Below, piece by piece: positions 54,747-63,918 of a DNA stretch of 64,000 nt. Each line of letters begins with the position of its first letter. Positions within the stretch are counted from its first letter, which is position 1. Both the position numbers and the translations under genes were made by a program. A model generated the notes under the pieces. The model saw only the letters and a list, made by a program, of their open reading frames with translations, searched no databases and had not been told where the DNA came from. Origin of the DNA: Bacteroidota bacterium (GTDB lineage: Bacteria; Bacteroidota; Bacteroidia; Bacteroidales; JAAUTT01); NCBI GenBank assembly GCA_030706405.1, contig JAUZOO010000010.1:149198-213197 (forward strand). The letters run 5' to 3'.

Positions 54747-55940
54747 TTATTTTATTTTTTTCAGTTCTATTCCAGCGAAGATGAATGGTCCAACGCTTTT
54801 TAAGTCGTTGTCGATGACCTTTTCGGAGATGTAATAATCATAGCTTCCGTCACGGTACCGGGGCGATCCGCCAAGACCTGCCACCGAACAGCAGTTGGTT
54901 ATCGAAATAGTTCCGTCGTTGTTGGTTTTGATGAGGTTTTTTAAAATTCCATCGTAGCCTTTGCGGGCAACGGCAAGGTATTTTTTGTTGATATAGCCTT
55001 TATTCACAGCTTTTAAATAAAAGTAAACGAACATGGTCGATGCCGACGATTCGAGGTAATTGCCCTGGCGACTGCCTTGGTCGAGCACCTGATACCATAG
55101 ACCGGTTTGCGCATCCTGATATTTAGCCACTCCTTCGGCTACTTTTTTTACAATTGCGATCGTTGATACACGGCCAGGATGATTTTGAGGAATGAAATCG
55201 AGAGCATCTACAAGAGCCATGGCATACCAGCCAACGCTTCGTCCCCAGAAGTTGGGAGACAGGCCCGTAGTTTTATCGGCCCATTTTTGCTGACGGCTTT
55301 CGTCCCAGCCATGATAGTAAAGCCCGGTTTTAGGGTCGTATAAATGTTTGTCGATGAGTGCAAACTGGTTTACCACATCATCGAAGAGGGCTGGTTCGTT
55401 AAATTCCTTTGCATATTGGGCAAGAAACGGAGAGCCCATGTAAAGTCCGTCGAGCCACATTTGGTTAGGGTATACTTCTTTGTGCCAGAAGCCTCCTTCG
55501 GAGGTGCGGGGGTGTGTACACATCTGATTGCGTAGAAGTTGGATAGCTTTGGCGTACTTCTCGTTATGGGTATCGCGATAAAGCTGAAAAAGAATTTTGC
55601 CACTATTTAACTGGTCTATATTGTGTTCGGTAGTGCGATAGCCCTTAATAGTGCCGTCTTCATTAATCAGGCTGTCGGCGTAACTTTGAGCATATGTGTA
55701 GAAGGCCTTATTACCGGTTGTGTTGCATAATTCCATGAGTGCTTTGCAAAAAAGCCCCTGAGTATAGCCCCATTTAATAACAGTATTGCCGTCGAGCAAA
55801 CTGGGGCTTGGACAGCGTTTTATCTGCGATGCTGCCATACGCTCCGACCACGAAACATCGTTTTTTTTAGCGTCGGCATTAATTTTAATTCCTTGTAAAA
55901 TCAGCAGGGAGGCTGTAATAAGTAATGAGTAAAATTTCAT
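54747..55940 (-). CDS. GH105 unsaturated rhamnogalacturonyl hydrolase
   Basis: A 397-residue exported enzyme (signal peptide to about 24). The (alpha/alpha)6 barrel has YPNQMWLDGLYMGSPFL with the expected catalytic D164, followed by WGRSVGWYAMALVDALDF and the C-terminal RDGSYDYYISEKVIDND, all diagnostic of GH105/GH88-like hydrolases. It removes the unsaturated uronic acid that pectate or rhamnogalacturonan lyases leave on oligosaccharide ends, so it works after PL10. It is the first enzyme gene after the susD stem-loop. Confidence 0.93.
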   Translation of the reverse strand: MKFYSLLITASLLILQGIKINADAKKNDVSWSERMAASQIKRCPSPSLLDGNTVIKWGYTQGLFCKALMELCNTTGNKAFYTYAQSYADSLINEDGTIKGYRTTEHNIDQLNSGKILFQLYRDTHNEKYAKAIQLLRNQMCTHPRTSEGGFWHKEVYPNQMWLDGLYMGSPFLAQYAKEFNEPALFDDVVNQFALIDKHLYDPKTGLYYHGWDESRQQKWADKTTGLSPNFWGRSVGWYAMALVDALDFIPQNHPGRVSTIAIVKKVAEGVAKYQDAQTGLWYQVLDQGSRQGNYLESSASTMFVYFYLKAVNKGYINKKYLAVARKGYDGILKNLIKTNNDGTISITNCCSVAGLGGSPRYRDGSYDYYISEKVIDNDLKSVGPFIFAGIELKKIK

Positions 55941-55992
55941 GAAATCATGGTTTAGTACGAATAATAAGCCTTAAGTATTCGGAGTTTAAAGA

Positions 55993-56027
55993 AATAATCC
56001 TCGGGAAATCGCTTCAGGAGGATTATT
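55993..56027 (-). terminator. stem-loop after pectin susD
   Basis: A perfect 10-bp stem AATAATCCTC / GAGGATTATT with a 15-base loop lies between susD and GH105. Its position matches the stem-loop after the xylan susD at 24349-24390. Confidence 0.65.
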
Positions 56028-56072
56028 GTACACTACTAACTATTTAAGTTTATAAAAAGCGGTTTTTAAAGA

Positions 56073-57983
56073 TTAATTCGAAAGATAAGCCGGGCATTGT
56101 GTAATGGCCGGGTCACTGTCAATAACTGTTTGAGGCATAGGAAGTATTTCGCTTTTATTATGAACAAAGCCATAAGCGAAATAACCGAATTTGTAAGTTG
56201 TTCTTCCTGCCTGCATCACCGAGAAGCTGGCTGGCGGAGTATAACCAGAGGCGCCGAAAGTCGGGTTTAAGTCCGTTACCCAGTTACTGCTACCAGTTGG
56301 GAATGAGGTTGTAGATGTTCCAAAGGTTGTTGTCGAAAAACCAATGGTATCCTGAGCTACATCATATTTATAATACATTTTGGCTGGCTGGGAGGCAAAC
56401 TCTCCCTGAGCAGTAGTCAAATTGTAGAGTTTCAGTTGGGTTTCGGCAATTTTTGAAGCCAGCAGATTCCAACGGATCAGATCCTGTTTACGCCATCCTT
56501 CATGACCTAATTCCCACGAACGTTCGTTTACAATGGCAGTGAAAAACCCTGCATAGTCGGTAGGGGTTGTGCCGATAAGACTGGCCGGCTTGCTTCCGTA
56601 AGGAGCCACTCCAAATGCACGTTTGCGAACTGATTCGAAACATTGGACAGCTTTGCCTGTAGCTCCCTTATTAACATAGTTTGAAGCTTCGGCATACATT
56701 AAAAGTATATCCGAATAACGAAGCATTACCCAGTTTATACCTGTTTGATTGTTATCAATCTGGGTACCGGAAAGGCACCAGTCCCGTCTCCATTTGGCGA
56801 TACCTATTTCACCAAGTACCTGCCCTTTACGAGCGCTGGTAGCATCAATTTGTTCCCAAGTACCTGCAAGTTTTCTGCGGGTATCGTTGGGGTCAAACGA
56901 GAAATAATAGGTTGGCAGGCATTTCAGATAATTGTTACCGGCTTTATATTTGGAACTACCGTTGATTGTAAAACAGTTTGCAGTTCCGATACGCCCCGAA
57001 ACATTGGTAATACTTGCAGAATAGTAGAATCCGATTTCGAACATACTTTCCTGCGGATAATATAAATCCTGGCAGTAGTCCTTGAAAACTTGTGTGTAGC
57101 TATTGTTTAGATTGTTATATCCTCTCAGGATTACCGAATCGCATAAGTTCATCGCTTTTTGGTATAACTGAGGAACACGGGTGGCGGAATCTGCACGTAA
57201 AGCCATGGTGCTTGGGCCTGACCCTGTTTTCAAATCCCAGCGTAACGAATATCCGGCTGCACTCAGGCAAATGCGGGCAGCTAATCCAAAAGCTGCATTT
57301 TTAGAAATACGTTCAACCTCGTAATTGCTGATGGCCGATTGCCAGGGGAGATATTTTACAGCCGTGTCCATATCGGCAATGATGTGTTCGTAAATAGTAT
57401 CCCGGCTGGTACGGGGAAGGTGACTATTATCGGATGCCGATGGATATTGGGTAGTATAGGGAACGTCTCCAAACAACCGGATAAGGTCGAAATAGAATAA
57501 GGCTCTTAATGCCAGAGCTTCTCCGTAATATCTGCGGAGGTTGCCTTTTTCTGTGACAGTCCCACTGGAGTACTGACTCATCTTGGGAATCTTCTGGAGA
57601 ATCAGATTGGCCCGCTGAACGCCATTGTAGAGCGTGGTAAGGTAAGACGGCAGATAAGTATTGGTTGTGGCAATTGTATACCTGGAAATATCACCATCGT
57701 CGCCTGCCCTGTTACCAAAATGCGATTGATCATTATCTCCTACAATGGGCATGAAGTTAGAACCATAAAGGTTTCCACTGGCAAGATCAGCATATACACC
57801 CAATACCGCAGTATTAACTTCAGATACTGTTTGGTAATAGGTGTCGGCTGTAAACGAAGATACGGGTTGGAGATCCAATTTGTCGGAACAGGAGATCACT
57901 GTCAGTCCAGCCAAAAGACCCGCTGTAAGCCCCGCAATTTTTTTGGTTATATGTATTGATATTTTTTTCATGGTATTGTTCAT
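56073..57983 (-). CDS. SusD-like surface glycan-binding lipoprotein (pectin)
   Basis: A 636-residue SusD/RagB protein. The lipobox is LTVISC (Cys 32 from the first ATG; the ATG at 57971 gives Cys 28 and is equally likely). The N-terminal FTADTYYQTVSEVNTAVLGVYADL, the TPR-like helices (YYGEALALRALFYFDLIRLFGDVPY) and the C-terminal NERSWELGHEGWRKQDLIRW are family hallmarks. It binds oligogalacturonide or rhamnogalacturonan fragments at the surface with the SusC encoded 14 bases upstream. It shares low identity with the xylan SusD, as expected for a different glycan. Confidence 0.97.
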   Translation of the reverse strand: MNNTMKKISIHITKKIAGLTAGLLAGLTVISCSDKLDLQPVSSFTADTYYQTVSEVNTAVLGVYADLASGNLYGSNFMPIVGDNDQSHFGNRAGDDGDISRYTIATTNTYLPSYLTTLYNGVQRANLILQKIPKMSQYSSGTVTEKGNLRRYYGEALALRALFYFDLIRLFGDVPYTTQYPSASDNSHLPRTSRDTIYEHIIADMDTAVKYLPWQSAISNYEVERISKNAAFGLAARICLSAAGYSLRWDLKTGSGPSTMALRADSATRVPQLYQKAMNLCDSVILRGYNNLNNSYTQVFKDYCQDLYYPQESMFEIGFYYSASITNVSGRIGTANCFTINGSSKYKAGNNYLKCLPTYYFSFDPNDTRRKLAGTWEQIDATSARKGQVLGEIGIAKWRRDWCLSGTQIDNNQTGINWVMLRYSDILLMYAEASNYVNKGATGKAVQCFESVRKRAFGVAPYGSKPASLIGTTPTDYAGFFTAIVNERSWELGHEGWRKQDLIRWNLLASKIAETQLKLYNLTTAQGEFASQPAKMYYKYDVAQDTIGFSTTTFGTSTTSFPTGSSNWVTDLNPTFGASGYTPPASFSVMQAGRTTYKFGYFAYGFVHNKSEILPMPQTVIDSDPAITQCPAYLSN

Positions 57984-57997
57984 TTTAGTTACAAAAA

Positions 57998-60900
57998 TTA
58001 CAGGGTTAAATTAAGTCCGAAGATAAACTGTGCATTACGCGGGAAAGCCGAATAATCAACGCCGGGCGTGAGGTTGTTATTGGTTTTAATGGCGCTAACC
58101 TCTGGATCGTAACCTGTATATTTGGTAAAGGTGTAAATGTTATAAACGGTGGTATATACCCTTAAGCTATTGATTTTAAACTTGGCGAGCATTTTTTTGT
58201 CGAAAGTATAACCAAAGGTAATGTTGTTGATACGTAAGAACGAACCATCTTCGATTGCCCAGGAATGAACATATTTGATGTTATTGTTGGGTTTAAAGAT
58301 TTGGGCATTCTGGTTTATGTCTTTCAGGCGGTTTAAATCAGTGATTTTGCTACCATCGCCATCAACTAAACGGAAACGTTCGCGCATGATGCCAAGCGTA
58401 TTCTGGTTATTGGCGTATGCGGATACAAAACGGTATTTGTTGGCGTTATATACATCGTTCCCGTACGACCAGTTGAGGAAAATACCCAGGTCAAAACCTT
58501 TATAAGTAAAGCTGTTGTTTATACCTCCAAAATGTTTGGGATTGGCATTTCCGATAACCTTCTGGTCGGCAGTGGTAATTACCGGGTTGCCGTTTGCATC
58601 AATAGAGTTGGTCAGCGATTTAAGTTTTACGTCGCCGGGCTGCGGAGTTGCAAGGAACGAAGGAGCTGTGATAACACCACTTTTGAGGGTAAAGGTCTTG
58701 GAACTTGCGTTATAACCCGAGAAATCATCGGGAGTGTACCATCCGTCGTAAACATAACCGTACATCTGGCCAACCGGTTTGCCTACCTGCACCAAGTAGT
58801 CGTTGAATGCCGAGCTGGGCGACCATCTGGATGATGTGAACATTTGGTCACTTCCGGAAGTCAATGCAAGTACTTTGTTCCTGTTAAACGAAATGTTAAA
58901 ATCTGTTCTCCATTGAAAGTCTTTGGTATTTATGTTTACGGTGTTGAGGGTAAGTTCAATTCCCTGGTTTTGGGTCTTTCCAATATTCTGCGTTTGGGTG
59001 CTGAATCCGGTATTGGGATCTACGGAAGCACTTAACAGGAGGTCTTTGGTTGTTCTGCGGTATAAATCAACAGTACCGCCGATTCTGCCTTTGAAAAGTC
59101 CCCAGTCAAGACCGATGGTGCGGTCAATGGTTGTTTCCCATTTCAGATTTGGATTGGCATAATTGGTGGGATAAGCGGCAACATTATAGGTATTGTTCAT
59201 GCCATATCCGCTAAAGCCCAGCGTGGTATATGTAAGGTAATTGGAAATACGGTTGTTTCCTGATTCTCCGTAGCTGGCACGGAACTTAAGGTTAGAGATG
59301 AAGTCAATATCCTTAATAAATTGTTCTTCATTAATTCTCCATGCTGCTGATACTGCAGGGAACGCTCCAAAACGGTTTGCACTTCCGAATTTCGAAGAAC
59401 CGTCGTAACGGATCGATGCATTCAGCAAGTATTTATCAGCATAAGAGTAAGAAGCCCGTCCAAAGTAGGAGAGGATCAACTCTTCGGCTAAGCTCGAAGA
59501 AGGGATGCCGGCAACCGACCCAAGACCCATGCTGTTTAAGCCGAGGTTGTCAGTAACATAATTTGAGTTACTGGTTGTTAGTGACTGCGACTTTGTATCG
59601 GTATATTCAAAACCTGCCATCAAACCGATGCTGTGCTTATCGATTTTAAGATTGTAATTTAACACGTCTGAGTTGTTGATCCTTTTGTTTTCCGAGATAG
59701 TCACAGAGCCAAACGGACCACCTTTGGTAATTGCATCACGTGTACGGGCGTCGTCAAATGCATCGTTTCTTGTCTGGTCGTAACTATAACCACCTTGTAC
59801 CCTCAGTGTCAGGTCTTTTACAAGAATATAATCGAATCCTCCGTTTACCACAAAGTTCTTGTAAAAATTACAACGATACTGGGCGTATTGCATGGTAAGA
59901 GGGTTTACGAGCACGTTGGTCGAACCCGAAGAGGCCACTACCGGGTCATAGTCTTCAGAAGCCAGGTTGTCAGACAGAAGACCTGCCGTTGGACGATATA
60001 AGGCAATGTTCATCAGTTTGGCATTGCCACCGAGGCTCGAATAGGTTCCACCTCCCATTACCTTACGTTCCTGGTAGCTGGAGTTTACTGAGAATTTGAA
60101 ATTATCATTTACTTTCTGATCTAACCGCATTTTAAAGAGATCGCGGGTATAACCGGTGTTAACCAGAATACCAGTTTCGTCGTTACGGGTATAGCCTACA
60201 TTAAACTGGGTGTTTTCGGAACCGCCATTGATGTTGATATTATGCACCTGTGACGGAGCTGTACCACCAAAGCAAATTTTTTGCCAGTCAAAACGCGGAT
60301 CTTTGGAATAAGTGGGGTATAAATCGTCCCATTTTCCATAGTTAGCCTTAAAAGAAGTGCTGGCATCGCCATAAGCATTTTGTAGTTCGTATTGATAAAT
60401 TACATAGTCGTATGGATTTAGAAGGTCCATTCTTTTAGCCAGCCATTTTACGCTGTAATAGCCATCATAACTAACGTTAGTACGTCCTTTTTTACCGCCT
60501 TTGGTGGTTACCAGTACAACGCCATTGGCACCACGGGCACCATAGATAGCTGTAGAAGAAGCATCTTTTAACACGTCGATTGAAACGATATCGGCAGGGT
60601 TAACTGCGGAAAGTCCAATATCGGAAGGAAAGCCGTCGATAATGTAAAGCGGAGAGTTATCCTGGGTAATCGATCCACCTCCGCGAACTCTGACGGTAAT
60701 TTCGGCTCCGGGTATCCCTTCTGCGGTGGTTACCTGTACCCCGGCGAGTCTGCCGGTGAGGGCTTCGGCAGCAGTGGCTACCGGCATATTTTTGAGTTCA
60801 GCCCCTGTAACCGACGATACTGATCCGGTTAAATCCTTACGTTTAGCAGTGCCATAACCAATTACTACAACTTCGTCCAGAGATTTGGAATCGGAGCGTA

Positions 60901-61222
60901 GAGCAAGGTCAATTGTTGAGCGGTTCTTGGTTTCTGCACTTTCAGAAAGGTAACCAACATACGAGAATTCAAGACGTGCAGAGCCCGAAGGCAATGAAAT
61001 TTTGTATTTACCGTCAATGTCGGTAACCGTACCGGTTGTTGTTCCGGCAACTCTTACCGATACCCCGGGCAGGGTTTCGCCGGTTGACGAATCGGTGACC
61101 TTCCCGGTTACTTCAAATTTTTGGGCCATGATGTTGCCCGCGAAAAACAGGCAGATAAGTAGTGAGAGCAGGCCTGTTTTTATACCGGCAACCCGGCTTA
61201 AAGTTCCTGTACTTTTAATCAT
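57998..61222 (-). CDS. SusC-like TonB-dependent outer-membrane transporter (pectin)
   Basis: The 1074-residue product has a signal peptide, then a carboxypeptidase-regulatory-like domain (VTGKVTDSSTGETLPGVSV, about 38-115). The linker VVVIGYGTAKRKDLTGSVSSV, the plug (LTGRLAGVQVTTAEG, DASSTAIYGARGANGVV) and a barrel ending IFGLNLTL follow. It imports pectin oligosaccharides with the SusD-like protein encoded immediately downstream. It lies 29 bases after the surface lipoprotein gene, an unusual order because such accessory lipoproteins usually follow susD. Confidence 0.97.
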   Translation of the reverse strand: MIKSTGTLSRVAGIKTGLLSLLICLFFAGNIMAQKFEVTGKVTDSSTGETLPGVSVRVAGTTTGTVTDIDGKYKISLPSGSARLEFSYVGYLSESAETKNRSTIDLALRSDSKSLDEVVVIGYGTAKRKDLTGSVSSVTGAELKNMPVATAAEALTGRLAGVQVTTAEGIPGAEITVRVRGGGSITQDNSPLYIIDGFPSDIGLSAVNPADIVSIDVLKDASSTAIYGARGANGVVLVTTKGGKKGRTNVSYDGYYSVKWLAKRMDLLNPYDYVIYQYELQNAYGDASTSFKANYGKWDDLYPTYSKDPRFDWQKICFGGTAPSQVHNININGGSENTQFNVGYTRNDETGILVNTGYTRDLFKMRLDQKVNDNFKFSVNSSYQERKVMGGGTYSSLGGNAKLMNIALYRPTAGLLSDNLASEDYDPVVASSGSTNVLVNPLTMQYAQYRCNFYKNFVVNGGFDYILVKDLTLRVQGGYSYDQTRNDAFDDARTRDAITKGGPFGSVTISENKRINNSDVLNYNLKIDKHSIGLMAGFEYTDTKSQSLTTSNSNYVTDNLGLNSMGLGSVAGIPSSSLAEELILSYFGRASYSYADKYLLNASIRYDGSSKFGSANRFGAFPAVSAAWRINEEQFIKDIDFISNLKFRASYGESGNNRISNYLTYTTLGFSGYGMNNTYNVAAYPTNYANPNLKWETTIDRTIGLDWGLFKGRIGGTVDLYRRTTKDLLLSASVDPNTGFSTQTQNIGKTQNQGIELTLNTVNINTKDFQWRTDFNISFNRNKVLALTSGSDQMFTSSRWSPSSAFNDYLVQVGKPVGQMYGYVYDGWYTPDDFSGYNASSKTFTLKSGVITAPSFLATPQPGDVKLKSLTNSIDANGNPVITTADQKVIGNANPKHFGGINNSFTYKGFDLGIFLNWSYGNDVYNANKYRFVSAYANNQNTLGIMRERFRLVDGDGSKITDLNRLKDINQNAQIFKPNNNIKYVHSWAIEDGSFLRINNITFGYTFDKKMLAKFKINSLRVYTTVYNIYTFTKYTGYDPEVSAIKTNNNLTPGVDYSAFPRNAQFIFGLNLTL

Positions 61223-61251
61223 TGTGTTTGTTTATTTAGTTAATAGTTAGT

Positions 61252-62220
61252 TTATTTTTGAACTTTTAGGATGAAGTTCACGGTCGATTTGTTAAGGGTT
61301 GCATTAGGTTTAAACGATGTAACACAGATAACCCCCACTTTTCCCTTTGCTGTTTTAAAGGCGTAAAAGTGTTTGGCCGTAAGGTTTACAACTTCGGCGG
61401 TAACTCCTGTCCAATCAATGGTATTGAGGTCGTTGGCTGTAATGGCGGTATTGATGTTGCTAAAGCCCGGAGTGCCTGTGATGTCTTTAAATAAGGTATG
61501 GTTAAATACGCTCCAGGTAACGTTAGCGGCAAAGAACTGCGTGCCCGTGTTGGTTTTTACGTCGTAAATGGATCGAAACTGGTAGTTGGTCCCGTCGTGC
61601 CATACAATAAAGTCGAGGTAAGGGCAAAGACGCACTGCTGCTGTGTCGCTTGCCGGGGTGGTGTAATAAGTAACAGCTTTGCTCAACGACGAAGGAATAG
61701 CTACTTTCCCTGCGCCCTGGGCAGCAATGTTACCCGTAATCCCTACGAAATTATTGACAAGCGTTGTGGAATAAGATTGAATTCCAATATCGAGAATATG
61801 GGTTTGTATTTTCTGAGAGCGCTGTTTGTGTTTGTCCCAGGTACGCACCATGTACCCAACAAAGTTCTTGATGTTAGCATACTTCGATAGGGTATCGATA
61901 AACACGTAATTCTGAACATCCGTAAAACTGGTTATCTTTTTATTTAAGAAGGTAGTATCCAGCTTGGTTAAGAAGATGGAAGTGTCGGATAACGAACGAA
62001 TGGTGAGCGAATAACCCATAACTGAATCCAAACCGACTTCGGAACGGATTTTAACCGTATCAATTATCGGAGTAGCATAAGGATATAATACCGTATCCTT
62101 GGTGTACCTGATAGCCCCGGCCGGTAGAAAATCGAATGTGTACTTTTCTTCTTTACAGTTCTGCAAAAGCAAAACTGCCAGAAAAAAGCCAATTAGAAAT
62201 GGAAAGCTTCTTTTTTTCAT
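61252..62220 (-). CDS. surface lipoprotein encoded ahead of susC, unknown (possible glycan-binding protein)
   Basis: A 322-residue lipoprotein with a lipobox LLLQNC (Cys 22). After the lipid anchor it is beta-rich, with repeated Thr/Val strands (for example TPIIDTVKIRSEVGL), and has no catalytic motif. DFIVWHDGTNYQFRSIYDVKTN lies near the middle (split here as one conserved-looking block) and VGVICVTSFKPN near the end. It may be a surface glycan-binding protein acting with SusCD (DUF4466-like layout is possible, not certain). It is transcribed first among the full-size genes of the operon, 29 bases before susC. Confidence 0.75.
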   Translation of the reverse strand: MKKRSFPFLIGFFLAVLLLQNCKEEKYTFDFLPAGAIRYTKDTVLYPYATPIIDTVKIRSEVGLDSVMGYSLTIRSLSDTSIFLTKLDTTFLNKKITSFTDVQNYVFIDTLSKYANIKNFVGYMVRTWDKHKQRSQKIQTHILDIGIQSYSTTLVNNFVGITGNIAAQGAGKVAIPSSLSKAVTYYTTPASDTAAVRLCPYLDFIVWHDGTNYQFRSIYDVKTNTGTQFFAANVTWSVFNHTLFKDITGTPGFSNINTAITANDLNTIDWTGVTAEVVNLTAKHFYAFKTAKGKVGVICVTSFKPNATLNKSTVNFILKVQK

Positions 62221-62352
62221 ACTTGTTTAGTTTAGTTAATTAATATTTGTTTGGTGATTAGTTGCGATGTTTGATGGGTTAAAGCGAAGGGCCCCTCCCA
62301 AGAGAACGGAGGGGCAGTTTGTAGTATATAGTAGTAATCATGAGTTTATAGG

Positions 62353-62457
62353 CTAGAGAAAAATAGTTATTAGTAGAAAGAGTGACATTACAAGCCCGAT
62401 GATGGCCAGGATAATTAAGAGAGACAGCTTGTTCAGCTGCTGATGGATGTTTTTCAT
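62353..62457 (-). CDS. small single-span membrane peptide at head of the pectin PUL
   Basis: The 34-codon frame MKNIHQQLNKLSLLIILA... has a polar, basic N-terminus and one hydrophobic span of about 22 residues to the end. Length, charge layout and position directly before a SusCD operon match the peptide at 16725-16835, although identity is low. It lies between the repeat-bearing control region and the lipoprotein gene (132 bases). No family is recognised; it may be a small membrane regulator or an expressed leader. Confidence 0.45.
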   Translation of the reverse strand: MKNIHQQLNKLSLLIILAIIGLVMSLFLLITIFL

Positions 62458-62519
62458 AGGTGTTCGTGTTACGGGAAGCAAGATAGCGTGTCTTATTCCG
62501 ATGGTTGGTTGGCAGCGTG

Positions 62520-62573
62520 CCAAATAGCGGGTTTGCACTTTCCAAACAGGGTTGTGCGTTCCAAATAGCGGGT
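62520..62573 (-). promoter_or_regulatory. triple direct repeats, likely activator sites of the pectin susCD operon
   Basis: CCAAATAGCGGGT (62520), CCAAACAGGGTT (62542) and CCAAATAGCGGGT (62561) are spaced 22 and 19 bases apart. On the transcribed direction each reads ACCC...TTTGG, similar to the repeat before GH2. They lie 63-116 bases before the small peptide's start. A poor -7 candidate, TATCTTGC, overlaps a partial fourth copy near 62480. Confidence 0.55.
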
Positions 62574-62607
62574 GTCAGATTTTCGTAAAAATTGGCAGGG
62601 AGATAAA

Positions 62608-62642
62608 AAAAGTGCTGTAAACATTAAGTTTACAGCACTTTT
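62608..62642 (-). terminator. terminator hairpin insulating the pectin promoter
   Basis: A 15-bp perfect stem AAAAGTGCTGTAAAC / GTTTACAGCACTTTT with a five-base loop and flanking A/T runs; works on either strand. Confidence 0.85.
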
Positions 62643-62856
62643 AGGATGTTTAGCCCGAGGGGCTCTCTTTTGCCGTTTTTATTTTTAACCAACCACGAAT
62701 TGCTCTTCCTTCGCTCTTCCTTCGCTGTAGCTTCGCTCGAGGCTTTTTGTAAGTTTTTATCTGCTCATTTTTAGTGCGTTGACTTTTTCGAAAGTATTCG
62801 CTCTGGCTTCGCTCAGTTAATGAGTATCGAAGTGGCAGGTTAGGCACAAAACAAAA

Positions 62857-62894
62857 CACCCCTGATCGCCTGTTTTATCAGGAGGTCAGGGGTG
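62857..62894 (-). terminator. terminator of the 62918-63484 gene
   Basis: CACCCCTGA / TCAGGGGTG with additional CCT / AGG pairing, 24 bases past the stop, followed by a TTTTG run on the minus strand. Confidence 0.75.
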
Positions 62895-62917
62895 AAGTAT
62901 ACGTTTAGGTTAAGGGG

Positions 62918-63484
62918 TTAACTTAAACTGGTGGAGGAATCGGAGATGTTTCCGGGAAGGTCGGAAGCTTTAACTACAATTTTATCGCCTGCGAGATCGT
63001 CGTTTAATGTTTTGGCCGTAAAAAGCCAATCGACACCATTAGCAAGCCTTATGGCTTCACCCTGATCGGCAACGCTGCCGTCGGAATTGAAGATGGATAC
63101 TTGTACCGATTTTACCATAAAATCGTCGATAGCCCTTACGCGGATGATACTTCCTACCTCGCCGGTGTACCCGGTAACATCTACCTCTTTAATGTTAGGA
63201 GCTTTGAGAAAATCGGCCAGGGCCACCTGGTAAACCGATTTCCCTTCGGGCACAGAGGTTTCGTACTGGGCCTTGAGCTCGGGAGTAACCATAACGGTTT
63301 TCCCATAAATTACAGCCTCCTCAAAACGTTCCTGTTGTTTTACCTGTTTTTCGGAGGGCTCGCGGTTGGCTTTTGACGGAGCCTTGGCTACGATGGTTTT
63401 TCCGTCGACCACACGGAACACGAGCAGGTCGCCTACCTTGCCGCTAAGGCCGTGGGTAAGCACATTGTCATTTGACTTTGCCAT
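62918..63484 (-). CDS. conserved-type hypothetical protein
   Basis: A 188-residue cytosolic protein without signal peptide. The N-terminus DNVLTHGLSGKVGDLLVFR and KAPSKANREPSEKQVKQQERFEEA (basic helical part, about 36-60) recall a widespread but unassigned Bacteroidota family. The C-terminal half (about 100-188) is beta-rich with IIRVRAIDDFMVKSVQVSI, DWLFTAKT and KIVVKASDLPGN, like an Ig-type domain. I do not know its function. It is a single gene with its own terminator, facing away from the partial gene at the right edge. Confidence 0.75.
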   Translation of the reverse strand: MAKSNDNVLTHGLSGKVGDLLVFRVVDGKTIVAKAPSKANREPSEKQVKQQERFEEAVIYGKTVMVTPELKAQYETSVPEGKSVYQVALADFLKAPNIKEVDVTGYTGEVGSIIRVRAIDDFMVKSVQVSIFNSDGSVADQGEAIRLANGVDWLFTAKTLNDDLAGDKIVVKASDLPGNISDSSTSLS

Positions 63485-63918
63485 GTTGCAAAAATTTTAA
63501 GTTTAATAAATGATAATATTGAAATTAACTGGTGTTGAAATTATTTATTTTTTGAATAAAACAAGTTTTTGGCTATCCGGTAGCTAAATGTATCTATTGG
63601 GGGTAATGTGTTGTATTTATTTGTGTTATGTCCACTTTTTAAAAAACGACGAATAATGTGTTTGTTGAATTTTTATGATGTTTAATCAAAATAAATACTT
63701 TTGTTTGTCAGAATATTTATACGTTTTGTCAAACATAGTTACGTTGGGCAGGGTTACTTTTGATGAAGTAGTTGTATTAATGCACGGAATAAACCAATCA
63801 TTTTGCATCTGATGAGCCACCAGTATTTTCGCTATTCTTTTATCGGTAATGACCGGAGGATTGTTAGGGGTAATTTTTTGCAAGTAAAACGCAACCATTA
63901 TTAATCAATCATACGACT
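63485..63918. other. AT-rich divergent intergenic region
   Basis: The 434-base spacer lies between a minus-strand gene and the plus-strand partial gene. An exact TACTTTTG box at 63755-63762 could serve the plus-strand gene, though the leader would be long. A 70-codon minus frame (63686-63898) is not convincing. Confidence 0.45.

Larger units (their letters stand above)
62458..62917. other. 460-base control and terminator region
   Basis: This gene-free stretch holds two terminator hairpins (62608-62642, 62857-62894) and the direct repeats at 62520-62573. Between the hairpins is a low-complexity CTTCGCT-rich stretch (62700-62820) that I do not consider coding. Confidence 0.6.

Noticed and set aside
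62520..62573. CRISPR-like short repeats
   Set aside because: Repeat units are only about 13 bases, spacing is 19-22 bases, one copy is degenerate, and no cas genes are near; operator sites fit better.
62650..62859. 70-codon basic minus-strand frame
   Set aside because: It is low-complexity, arises from CTTCGCT-rich repeats between two terminators, and has no credible start context.
63686..63898. 70-codon minus-strand frame in the divergent spacer
   Set aside because: No family, no start signal, and it would overlap the likely promoter of the plus-strand gene.
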